Part shown: piece by piece, positions 62,201 to 64,000 of the stretch
How the letters are laid out: every line of letters starts with the position of its first letter
Numbering within the stretch: the first letter of the stretch is position 1
Assembly: GCA_002633005.1 (NCBI GenBank)
Contig: NMRA01000406.1
Coordinates: forward strand, 130,001-194,000
Length of the DNA: 64,000 nt
Origin: Phoronis australis
Taxonomy: Eukaryota; Phoronida; Phoronidae
Direction of reading: 5' to 3'
The notes under the pieces: model-generated
Told to the model about the DNA's origin: nothing
Databases searched by the model: none
Seen by the model: only the letters and a program-made list of their open reading frames with translations
Position numbers and translations under genes: made by a program

Positions 62201-64000
62201 TGTTAATTTCATTTCAGAGTGAATTACAGAATTATGTCATTACCCTGTCAAGTAAATGTCGAAAGCTGTGAATGCATGACATTGGTATTTACATCAATAA
62301 AAAGTTTATCCCTCACCTACAATTATATTACTTAATCAAAAAATCAAATTATTTATGATACAATATACTTCGTCAATAGATTTGTAGAATGCTTTCTGTC
62401 CTCAAAGGCCTGTTTACCAGGAACTCCGATTTGTGATCTTATACACATGATTCACGATGTCACCATTTTAAAAGTGAGCCTCTTTTTAGGTTTAAAAAAG
62501 TGCATTTGAGACATAAGTATTAACAAGGCATGCAAAAAAATCATGTTTTGCACTGTGATTAAGAGCAGAATGCATTGTTTTTAAAACCTAAAAAGAGACT
62601 CACTTTTAAAATGGCTACGCGTGACTAAAGTCAATTGTATGGAGTGTAAAGTAATTACCACATTAGCTATGTCTTCATAGCAATAGAACACTGGCTAAAA
62701 TAAATTGATATAACGTGGACTAAAACTGGGGGTTTTTAAACTGTTTTTGCTTCTGAAATTAAATTCCTCATCAAATGTTAAGTTAGGAATATTTTAATCC
62801 AAAGAAATACAACAAAAATTAGCTAAAATAGATGCCATATTTTTTAGTTCTCAGGTACCCATTAATGACTGGCTTTAGTAAATCATTGAACTGTGATAGA
62901 CAATTGGCCTGTGAGTCATAACACCAAACAAAAGAGCAAATGAATTCTTAACAATGGGTTAGACTGATACATGGATCTAGACTGGATTTAGACACCAAAC
63001 AACAAGTATTTGTAAACTTTCAATATCTCTCAATAGATGGCAGTATTGTATGTACAAACTTTTGAAATACAGTTTGAAATACAAATTCTTGTTGTAAACA
63101 AGCATTTGCATTGCATCCAGACACGCCCGGGAAATATTCTCCTTATTTTTTCGGCAATATGGCAAAATTTGGTAGAAGATCGGCATCTCGTACAAACACT
63201 ATACACGTACTATGTGCATGGACATGTTTAATGTGTTCCAATTGATTACTCTGACTGATAAACAAACGCTAAGTTGGCTGAATTAACAATGTAATGTTTT
63301 TGAGGTATGGAGTGGTCAACTGGATGACAGGATGATGACATCATACACTCACATATACTTATGTGGACACACGGAACTCTAGCTCTCTAGTTGTTCCTGT
63401 ATCATTATTAAGTGTAAATACCTGGTCAGCAGCATCCAGGGCAGATATAGTCACCATGAGAGTATTTAGTTCATCTGAGGTAAAGTTGTGGTCCTGAGAA
63501 AAGTGCAGGTAAAAGCATTAAGATTTGAAGATTAAATGCACATATTAAACAGTCATGGAAATAAACTGTGCAGATGAGAATGCGAAAATCACATTAATTT
63601 CCCAAAACTTCAAGGAATGAGCAGTCTATTTAAGACAACAGTTTAATGTGACATAAACTGCAAGTTCTATTGTAATATAGTTTGTTATTACTGGAAATTG
63701 AAATCTCAACTCTCTACAATGCACCAATGTGAAACAGTTGACTTCTATTCACCCATGTGACTTCAAGTGGATAATAAAGAAACAGAGGCATGAGTACAGT
63801 GTTATCAGTCAAATGCCTGTGTATTGAGGACAGTGTTTTCTCATTACCTTACTGTACTTGAGACTGTGCAGATTGCCTTTCATCTCCTCCAGCCCTACAC
63901 TGACAAGACTGGCATCCACCAATGCTAACTGCAGCATGCAGTCTTGAGTGATGACACCAGGTGGCACTGCAGGAGGGGAGCACTTCAGATCTTCAACCAC
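11017..64000 (-). CDS. giant coiled-coil SH3-FN3-SH3 protein, RIM-binding-protein-like (5' end outside window)
   Basis: Thirty-six exons, read right to left, join with consistent phases into 3692 codons including TAG at 11017-11019. The frame is open at the window edge. Counting from the first visible residue: 1-128 is a non-repetitive N-terminal part; about 129-2355 is almost continuous coiled coil; 2356-2721 is low complexity, acidic and proline-rich (PPLPGSAPPALPKSAPP, APPLPKSPAP); 2722-3043 is more coiled coil; 3095-3130 is Ser/Arg/Lys-rich; 3214-3274 is SH3; about 3437-3525 is one FN3; about 3571-3630 is SH3; then a basic tail. The SH3 and FN3 sequences resemble RIM-BP/TSPOAP1 proteins (for example LLEKLDLHRPQHFSIQTVAQ in the FN3), which link presynaptic RIM and calcium channels. 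Known RIM-BPs are about 1300-1900 residues with three FN3 and three SH3 domains, so this may be a divergent or separate family. Twenty-seven of 36 exons are phase 0-0. Introns not listed separately show nothing recognisable. Confidence 0.85.
11603..11737 (-). CDS. giant gene exon 35: second SH3, first part
   Basis: Acceptor ttcccacag, donor GGAGAG|gtgagt. Encodes FIALYDYNPMEHSPNAYPAF and ELPFHAGDLIKTSGPMRADG, then FYHGE. The ALYDY motif and PN..ELPF..GD spacing are typical of RIM-BP SH3 domains. Confidence 0.95.
12387..12659 (-). CDS. giant gene exon 34: FN3 second half
   Basis: Acceptor gtttttgcag, donor AAACTG|gtatgt. Encodes IFVNGREKHEVKSAYLRKV and LLEKLDLHRPQHFSIQTVAQ, resembling the first FN3 of RIM-BPs. 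A Ser/Glu-rich linker follows. Phase 0-0. Confidence 0.92.
13141..13246 (-). repeat. 53-bp tandem duplication across exon 33 donor
   Basis: Copies at 13194-13246 and 13141-13193 share cagatcRactatctcaMctt and atagccc. The exon-proximal copy carries AAG|gtgaga, while the distal copy reads AAGttgaga, so its donor has lost the G. Identity is about 75-80% by eye. Confidence 0.8.
13211..13341 (-). CDS. giant gene exon 33: FN3 first half; donor region duplicated
   Basis: Acceptor gctcaacag, donor TATAAG|gtgaga. Encodes LPDVPRNFRLEKVLADRSVL, LSWELPEMDDLG and VVSGYK, the A-C strands of an FN3 fold with the conserved Trp. A decayed copy of its last 36 nt and donor lies 53 bp downstream. Confidence 0.92.
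13492..13563. repeat. 72-bp hairpin (inverted repeat)
   Basis: Arms of ~33 bp, starting agcatgagtgtt and ending aaacactcatgct, fold around a few central bases with few mismatches. It resembles a fold-back miniature element in an intron. Confidence 0.7.
13704..13940 (-). CDS. giant gene exon 32 (Pro/His/Ser linker)
   Basis: Acceptor cactttcag, donor CAACAAG|gtagga. Encodes AVVSMPRPVVLPAVPGHV through SQVPRQQQ, low complexity, phase 1 to 1. Confidence 0.85.
14256..14448 (-). CDS. giant gene exon 31 (linker)
   Basis: Acceptor tatgttgtag, donor CCCAG|gtatgt. Encodes SLEHVDGMPEQILHTESLL and ends VYGGGIDP in phase 1. No domain is recognised. Confidence 0.85.
15185..15778 (-). CDS. giant gene exon 30: basic region and first SH3
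   Basis: Acceptor tgtttcaag, donor CTACAG|gtacgt. Its 198 codons start with a basic patch (SWLKRLKSRFRRSKKSD), then Ser/Asp-rich sequence. An SH3 domain follows at 15239-15421 with ALYDY-type start YRVIADYNPEHF, LKEGEIVTVLGAVDAQGYYE, and closing GRIGLVPANYLQPV. The layout matches RIM-BP SH3 domains (GLVPxNxxxxV). Confidence 0.92.
16039..16191 (-). CDS. giant gene exon 29
   Basis: Acceptor cattcctag, donor CCTGAG|gtatgc. Encodes DELIRLLTSEMSSCANH through PLSPLTPVSPE, moving from coil to a Ser/Pro linker. Phase 0-0. Confidence 0.85.
16497..16592 (-). CDS. giant gene exon 28 (coiled coil)
   Basis: Acceptor atttacag, donor CAGAGG|gtgaga. Encodes YNEMERVMHKAQTAVSPL then RSRVVSLLQKCKQR. Phase 0-0. 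Confidence 0.85.
16755..17220. repeat. ~28-bp minisatellite, about 16 units
   Basis: Head-to-tail units of the form gacaaggacatagattggtc plus cctMatcca, with substitutions and 1-2 base indels. There are no spacers and no genes. It lies in the intron between exons 27 and 28. Confidence 0.95.
17430..18000. repeat. ~62-bp minisatellite, about 9 units
   Basis: Unit landmarks are gtgatggacagagtgcatgg, caacacaatg, ccaggatgtgatt and acatgactacggtag. It follows the 28-bp array after ~200 bp of unique sequence. The units are clearly diverged from one another. Confidence 0.9.
18001..20242. other. intron 27-28 remainder
   Basis: AT-rich intronic sequence with no exon, RNA gene or clear repeat that I can support. 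A weak box-B-like stretch (gagttcaattttgcc, about 19709) might be a decayed SINE. Confidence 0.5.
20243..20365 (-). CDS. giant gene exon 27 (coiled coil), likely GC donor
   Basis: Acceptor ttcacaaag. Encodes TKSEEALFRDNIHLKRDVDK through KDCKLVKSR. No GT donor keeps the frame past this point, except a weak one at CTG|gtcaaa six codons earlier at the phase-0 boundary. The sequence CGG|gcaagt matches the GC-AG donor consensus and gives phase 0, as the next exon needs. Confidence 0.75.
21179..21355 (-). CDS. giant gene exon 26 (coiled coil)
   Basis: Acceptor tttctgcag, donor AAGAAG|gtaagt. Encodes HASLVETHKLCESLEEDKHQ through RHLLKDVEKK. Phase 0-0. Confidence 0.9.
21717..21902 (-). CDS. giant gene exon 25 (coiled coil)
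   Basis: Acceptor tgttttag, donor GATGAG|gtaatg. Encodes NNELERMQQELRRWQDEARD through CRQHEQLKDE. Phase 0-0. Confidence 0.9.
22005..22205. repeat. GC-rich ~20-bp minisatellite
   Basis: About ten irregular units built on ccccagtacaggaggg, lying in an otherwise AT-rich intron. Confidence 0.85.
22815..22943 (-). pseudogene. second copy of exon 24, probably an allelic assembly duplicate
   Basis: Same 129-bp exon with intact splice sites, differing by one residue (SLVAP instead of SPVAP). It lies in the left copy of the duplicated contig join, together with a truncated exon 23 at 23259-23330. It is most likely the other haplotype rather than a real extra exon. A true tandem duplication cannot be excluded from sequence alone. 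Confidence 0.7.
23918..24046 (-). CDS. giant gene exon 24 (copy in right contig)
   Basis: Acceptor ctcttgcag, donor GCAAAG|gtttgt. Its 43 codons begin SPVAPIVFNRVISPWKENV and end EKREKELVAK, phase 0-0. It is nearly identical to 22815-22943. Confidence 0.85.
24360..24449 (-). CDS. giant gene exon 23 (coiled coil)
   Basis: Acceptor ccactgaag, donor AGTAAG|gtcagt. Encodes VSRLQLKVREKEEQIRLQ then GVTKQESPSQSK, phase 0-0. A truncated second copy of this exon sits at 23259-23330, cut by the N run. Confidence 0.85.
25616..25780 (-). CDS. giant gene exon 22 (coiled coil)
   Basis: Acceptor ttgctgcag, donor AAGAG|gtggga. Encodes SLETQLKIVRMGNRVNTQV and KVKEKEHQVELQEKTIKEL. Phase 0-0. Confidence 0.9.
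26148..26975 (-). CDS. giant gene exon 21 (acidic, proline-rich)
   Basis: Acceptor cctttcag, donor ATTAAG|gtcagt. Its 276 codons include an acidic stretch (MDSESDSDSV), proline clusters PPLPGSAPPALPKSAPP and PPLPKSPAP that look like SH3 ligands, and a closing coil (ITELERQIK). Phase 0-0. Confidence 0.9.
27110..27570 (+). repeat. dispersed repeat, copy in intron 20-21
   Basis: Shares aaaacaagag, ccatgactg, tttcatgaaaatccatc, aggaactcc and aacttgccaaa in the same order with 35845-36200. It has no coding potential. The rest of the intron (27571-28645) shows nothing recognisable. Confidence 0.6.
28646..28705 (-). CDS. giant gene exon 20, 60-nt small exon
   Basis: Acceptor tatttcacag, donor TCTCAG|gttcgt. 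Encodes VRVPRSEMHVPLFGDRIESQ, phase 0-0, a cassette-type exon. It is supported only by splice signals and frame. Confidence 0.6.
29497..29636 (-). CDS. giant gene exon 19
   Basis: Acceptor gattttcag, donor ATGCAG|gtaaca. It completes the split Gly codon, then encodes ASTFKSTKYTSAINEFAELL and ends VEEETVMQ in phase 0. Confidence 0.85.
29637..31706. other. intron 18-19
   Basis: AT-rich sequence with no supported exon, RNA gene or repeat. Confidence 0.5.
31707..31776 (-). CDS. giant gene exon 18 (linker)
   Basis: Acceptor tgtttgcag, donor CATCTG|gtgagt. Encodes the Ser/Thr-rich linker ATQCSPLHTLSPSTQATGNK then GTS; ends in phase 1. Confidence 0.75.
32480..32665 (+). repeat. dispersed repeat, mate at 49758-49870
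   Basis: Shares caaatRaataggc, taaacgttttt, gtcaaaataatgaYaaaaaa and gaggaaaYtgga in the same order with 49758-49870. Family unknown, noncoding. Confidence 0.6.
32850..32905 (+). repeat. possible decayed tRNA-derived SINE head
   Basis: Contains tagcagtgcagtggtaaag (box-A-like) followed about 25 nt later by aggatcaaacgac (box-B-like). It is weak and degraded. Confidence 0.3.
34302..34373 (-). CDS. giant gene exon 17 (coiled coil)
   Basis: Acceptor tgttgtag, donor TTAGAG|gtgagt. Encodes EKATLKVNYEQQKIQLQELR then RQLE. Phase 0-0. Confidence 0.85.
35251..35292 (-). CDS. giant gene exon 16, 42-nt micro-exon
   Basis: Acceptor ctttttacag, donor CAACAG|gtgtct. Encodes EKDILARTLDYTQQ, phase 0-0, keeping the coil register. 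It could be skipped without frame change. Confidence 0.75.
35584..35751 (-). CDS. giant gene exon 15 (coiled coil)
   Basis: Acceptor tccatgcag, donor CTTAAAG|gtaaat. Encodes IDLLREHEQHIERLEKSEVN through NQLNKHNLILK. Phase 0-0. Confidence 0.9.
35845..36620 (+). repeat. dispersed repeat with diverged ~115-bp internal tandem units
   Basis: The first part matches 27110-27570. Three or more related units follow, marked by gatacagaggcaRa, ttgccaaa.ttcat and gtccaaaa. An element with an internal tandem core, as in some nonautonomous elements of marine invertebrates, would fit. The family is not identified. Confidence 0.55.
36961..37152 (-). CDS. giant gene exon 14 (coiled coil)
   Basis: Acceptor gttgcag, donor GCTCAG|gtaggt. 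Encodes ALTQTELENENKLLHRQVKD through AELSALHAQ. Phase 0-0. Confidence 0.9.
37514..38303 (-). CDS. giant gene exon 13 (coiled coil)
   Basis: Acceptor attgttcag, donor AATAAG|gtgagt. It completes an Arg codon, then 263 codons of coil such as LENSEFDLQKEIQDLKFG, IERSELRLQEKIATLE and NEHKLKLRIQELEAS. It has the same LExxExxLxxKIxxLE theme as exon 8. Confidence 0.95.
38914..39047 (-). CDS. giant gene exon 12 (coiled coil)
   Basis: Acceptor tgcctacag, donor GATAG|gtaatc. Encodes ISDLEHDREELHEIARKD and LMLAEKILQEQVD; ends in phase 2. Confidence 0.9.
39393..39608 (-). CDS. giant gene exon 11 (coiled coil)
   Basis: Acceptor cctttacag, donor CATCAG|gtcagc. Its 72 codons include LERTERALQRKIEILETQE and MEKMEKHLRHQ. 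Phase 0-0. Confidence 0.9.
39885..40182 (-). CDS. giant gene exon 10 (coiled coil)
   Basis: Acceptor aatttctag, donor GAGAAG|gtgagg. It completes the split Arg codon, then encodes FRDHAGDTGKESSEVDKLLE, LEGSEKRLQSQL and LEHSEKLLQEK. Ends in phase 0. Confidence 0.9.
40386..41880. repeat. duplicated contig ends around a single N, with a 300-bp indel
   Basis: Copy A 40386-41282 (897 bp) and copy B 41284-41880 (597 bp) meet at N 41283. They are about 99% identical, except that A carries 40491-40790, which is absent from B. They look like two alleles of one intron segment left side by side. Confidence 0.85.
40491..40790. mobile_element. 300-bp allelic insertion, possible mobile element
   Basis: Present in copy A and cleanly absent in copy B, between ccta and tgccagtg. 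Its ends share only a short ttcaaat/atttgaa inverted match, and no target duplication is clear. It contains a segment (ccctgtccttcccattt, about 40645) that is inverted relative to aaatgggaaggacaggg just upstream at about 40329. Confidence 0.45.
41881..44640. other. intron 9-10, middle
   Basis: AT-rich intron sequence. A weak tandem pattern at about 42530-42720 (gctagac/gagctcatctc) is too diverged to define. No exon or RNA gene is supported. Confidence 0.45.
44647..44890. mobile_element. MITE with ~50-bp terminal inverted repeats
   Basis: Arms at about 44648-44700 and 44841-44889 are near-perfect inverse copies. They begin tatgttgtgagtgaaatcaa and run through ttactcgtagaccttgg to gttcgaacg, with one 6-bp insertion in the left arm. 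TA at both borders suggests a Tc1/mariner-type target site. The ~140-bp core is noncoding. Confidence 0.8.
45155..45692. repeat. 40-bp minisatellite, about 13 units, abutting exon 9 donor
   Basis: Unit: aacacacaatctgccagacc then agcatgtccctccaccaatc (+ strand). Because 40 is not divisible by 3, all three + frames stay open over the array, giving false long frames. The array reaches the splice donor of exon 9 at 45689-45690 with no gap. Confidence 0.95.
45690..45874 (-). CDS. giant gene exon 9 (coiled coil), donor abuts minisatellite
   Basis: Acceptor tttttcag, donor CACAG|gttggt. Encodes NFDYDDKLRSIVKSEATLKE and EYIDQLETELYEVQRRH, leaving two bases of an Arg codon (phase 2). The 40-bp minisatellite begins at the donor itself. 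Confidence 0.9.
46065..49517 (-). CDS. giant gene exon 8, 3453-bp coiled-coil exon
   Basis: Acceptor tttatttcag, donor GACCAG|gtacgt. It encodes 1151 uninterrupted codons, from VKNLAMTEAKTQEEN to RASHAFDQ, phase 0-0. The sequence is very rich in E, L, K, S and Q, with a recurring motif of the form (L/I)E-x-x-E-x-x-L-x-x-(K/R)-I-x-x-LE roughly every 3-4 heptads (LIDTEQKLMDRLEQIESVE, LLDSEGKLMDKIADLESVE). A Pro/Ser break (SAPPVSPASVAAGHSTTP) near the end separates the last coil. It resembles tethering or scaffold rods rather than a motor protein, since no head domain is seen. Confidence 0.95.
49758..49870 (+). repeat. dispersed repeat, mate of 32480-32665
   Basis: Same ordered blocks as the mate copy, shorter. 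A small (CA/CG)-rich tract follows at about 49911-49952. The rest of this intron (49518-50582) shows nothing else. Confidence 0.55.
50583..51341 (-). CDS. giant gene exon 7 (coiled coil)
   Basis: Acceptor attgttgcag, donor GAGAAG|gtgcgg. The 253 codons are all heptad repeat, from AQVDEHERSESELTEKN to VEQALEEK, with the recurrent ...LELSERMLKEQL... theme. Phase 0-0. Confidence 0.95.
52077..52104. repeat. (TAG)n microsatellite
   Basis: About nine TAG triplets in tandem, close to the duplicated donor region of exon 6. Confidence 0.9.
52128..52252 (-). repeat. 65-bp tandem duplication across exon 6 donor
   Basis: Two copies of gagagtgatcggcaMacc ... cactatggtacagtc ... ctacag|gtga, ending at donors 52211 and 52146. 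Both donors are intact. The region between is intron if the first donor is used. Confidence 0.9.
52211..52372 (-). CDS. giant gene exon 6 (coiled coil), duplicated donor
   Basis: Acceptor tttcacag, donor CTACAG|gtgagt. Encodes TVHDLENTIQQLTEKMERLQ and continues to HTITMVQSLQ, phase 0-0. A second copy of its last ~40 nt and donor lies 65 bp downstream, with the copied donor at 52144-52145. Using that donor would add 65 nt and shift the frame. Confidence 0.9.
52640..52705 (-). repeat. possible decayed tRNA-derived SINE
   Basis: On the - strand, agtggtttaatggtttaagc (box-A-like) is followed by gtgattcaattcatg (box-B-like). The stems are poor, so it is not a functional tRNA. Confidence 0.35.
52941..53150 (-). 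CDS. giant gene exon 5 (coiled coil)
   Basis: Acceptor gcttgtag, donor GAACAG|gtgaca. Seventy codons with heptad pattern: QVTKLETEVSSLRQSEAVYK, then YKHELDELKRRLDS, ending MDELKKSEQ. Phase 0-0. Confidence 0.9.
53151..55900. other. intron 4-5, 3' part; possible degenerate DNA transposon at 53970-54480
   Basis: Mostly featureless AT-rich intron. The segment 53970-54480 is GC-richer and contains weak inverse matches (ttcgaagtaaacaggtg near 54075 against the reverse of cacctgccgtttacttcga near 54350; agttaac blocks on both sides). It may be a nonautonomous DNA element, but the ends are not defined. Confidence 0.3.
56041..56118 (-). repeat. tRNA-derived SINE head
   Basis: On the - strand the segment reads like a tRNA: box A in ggcctagtggcctaagtg, then a T-arm with a perfect 5-bp stem, GTGGG-TCCAAGT-CCCAC, fitting box B. 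The acceptor stem does not pair, so it is a SINE, not a tRNA gene. A tail of unknown extent would continue to lower coordinates (towards ~55880). Confidence 0.7.
56400..57990. other. intron 4-5, middle
   Basis: AT-rich intronic sequence; no exon, RNA gene or definite repeat is supported. Confidence 0.45.
58020..58437. repeat. ~32-bp minisatellite, about 12 units, with one N
   Basis: Unit: ccctagcctgacagtaacaa then ttctactcagcac, with deletions in several units. N at 58275 lies inside the array, where the assembly probably collapsed or slipped. Confidence 0.95.
59275..59307. repeat. short palindrome
   Basis: gaccacctca ... tgaggtggtc forms a 10-bp stem with a 13-nt loop. Purpose unknown; it may be chance or part of an old repeat. 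Confidence 0.5.
59613..59702 (-). CDS. giant gene exon 4
   Basis: Acceptor ccttcag, donor CAACAG|gtgaat. Encodes AELLSAATGVSPDIVLEFEV then TRNKLLEYQQ, phase 0-0. It leads smoothly into the QVTKLETEV coil of the next exon across a 6.5-kb intron. Confidence 0.85.
60233..60840 (-). mobile_element. 3' remnant of a non-LTR retrotransposon (RNase H and C-terminal zinc motif)
   Basis: The - strand frame 60482-60800 reads YWVRAHVGIDGNENADRLTK, the typical end of the RNase H domain in retrotransposons (H.GI.GNE.AD.L.K). After a frame change near 60440-60480 a C-x2-C ... H-x4-C like tail follows (CPECDTEV in one frame, QHLVEYCPAF in the next). There are further frameshifts upstream of 60800 and no reverse-transcriptase core, so it is a dead 5'-truncated copy in the same orientation as the host gene. 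It fits jockey/I-like elements that carry RNase H. Confidence 0.8.
61252..61773 (-). repeat. ~66-bp minisatellite duplicating the exon 3 end and donor
   Basis: About eight units. On the - strand each reads ...aaattgtcag / aatgaaagttattggctg ttgttgagaaagaaaaa / gtaactt..., that is acceptor-like, ~35-nt mini-exon, donor-like. The unit nearest the gene is the true end of exon 3 (gttgttgagaaggaaaag|gtaact). Confidence 0.95.
61754..61822 (-). CDS. giant gene exon 3; its end is reiterated in a minisatellite
   Basis: Acceptor attttgtcag, donor GAAAAG|gtaact. Encodes KIRECLAHEALSKEKLIVV then EKEK, phase 0-0. The last ~20 nt plus the donor are copied many times in the array just downstream (61252-61753). 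Confidence 0.8.
61823..63421. other. intron 2-3 with fold-back element
   Basis: AT-rich intron. Apart from the inverted-repeat element at 62440-62640, nothing recognisable. Confidence 0.5.
62445..62640. mobile_element. fold-back (MITE-like) element, ~50-bp inverted arms
   Basis: Left arm ccattttaaaagtgag then ctctttttaggtttaaaaa at about 62463-62500. The right arm, aaaacctaaaaagagactca then cttttaaaatgg, lies at about 62581-62615. Outside these, tcacg..gt..ccat pairing extends the arms. The core is noncoding. Confidence 0.75.
63422..63493 (-). CDS. giant gene exon 2
   Basis: Acceptor cttttctcag, donor GACCAG|gtattt. Its 24 codons begin DHNFTSDELNTLMVTIS and are phase 0 at both ends. Confidence 0.75.
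63848..64000 (-). CDS. giant gene exon 1 of window (partial)
   Basis: Open to the right edge; donor AGTAAG|gtaatg. Encodes VVEDLKCSPPAVPPG, then LQLALVDASLVSVGLEEMKG, ending HSLKYSK in phase 0. No family match is recognised for this part; it is predicted helical. Confidence 0.75.

Overview
The window is intron-rich animal nuclear DNA. It has GT-AG introns, many small exons, AT-rich introns full of minisatellites and fossil transposons, and four assembly gaps (a 116-N run, a roughly 490-N run and two single N, plus one N inside a minisatellite). There are no bacterial-type operons. High allelic divergence at contig joins, and minisatellites that straddle exon-intron junctions, point to an invertebrate deuterostome. 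A cephalochordate (amphioxus, Branchiostoma-like) is my best guess. This is inference, not proof.

Two protein-coding genes are present, arranged tail to tail. On the + strand (4271-9095) five exons encode the C-terminal 261 residues of THOC3/TEX1, the WD40 subunit of the THO/TREX mRNA-export complex. The exon or exons for the N-terminal ~90 residues are not visible and may lie in the gap at 464-579 or upstream of it. On the - strand, from 64000 down to 11017, 36 phase-consistent exons join into one 3691-residue open frame that is still open at the right edge. It encodes a giant coiled-coil protein ending SH3 - FN3 - SH3. The C-terminal domains look like the RIM-binding-protein (RIM-BP/TSPOAP1) family, but the coiled-coil part is far longer than in that family. 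One exon (46065-49517) alone is 3453 bp and encodes 1151 residues of heptad repeat.

Layout: 1-4270, upstream DNA holding a repeat element with ~114-bp inverted ends and an assembly duplication; 4271-9095, THOC3; 9096-11016, short intergenic region; 11017-15778, SH3/FN3/SH3 exons; 16039-26975, coiled-coil and proline-rich exons with a duplicated contig join at 22718-24432 and minisatellites at 16.7-18.0 kb; 28646-40182, many small coiled-coil exons; 40386-41880, a second duplicated join with a 300-bp allelic indel; 45.1-53.2 kb, the giant exon and neighbours; 53.2-64 kb, long introns with a SINE, a non-LTR retrotransposon remnant, fold-back elements and further minisatellites, plus four small upstream exons.

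The most interesting signal is that four different exon ends of the giant gene (near 61754, 52211, 45690 and 13211) each carry a tandem duplication or minisatellite that starts at, or includes, the 5' splice site. In the array at 61252-61773 every ~66-bp unit repeats an acceptor-like site, a ~35-nt mini-exon and a donor-like site. Three contig joins are flanked by near-identical direct copies. These are most simply unmerged allelic overlaps and would create false exons in an automated gene model.
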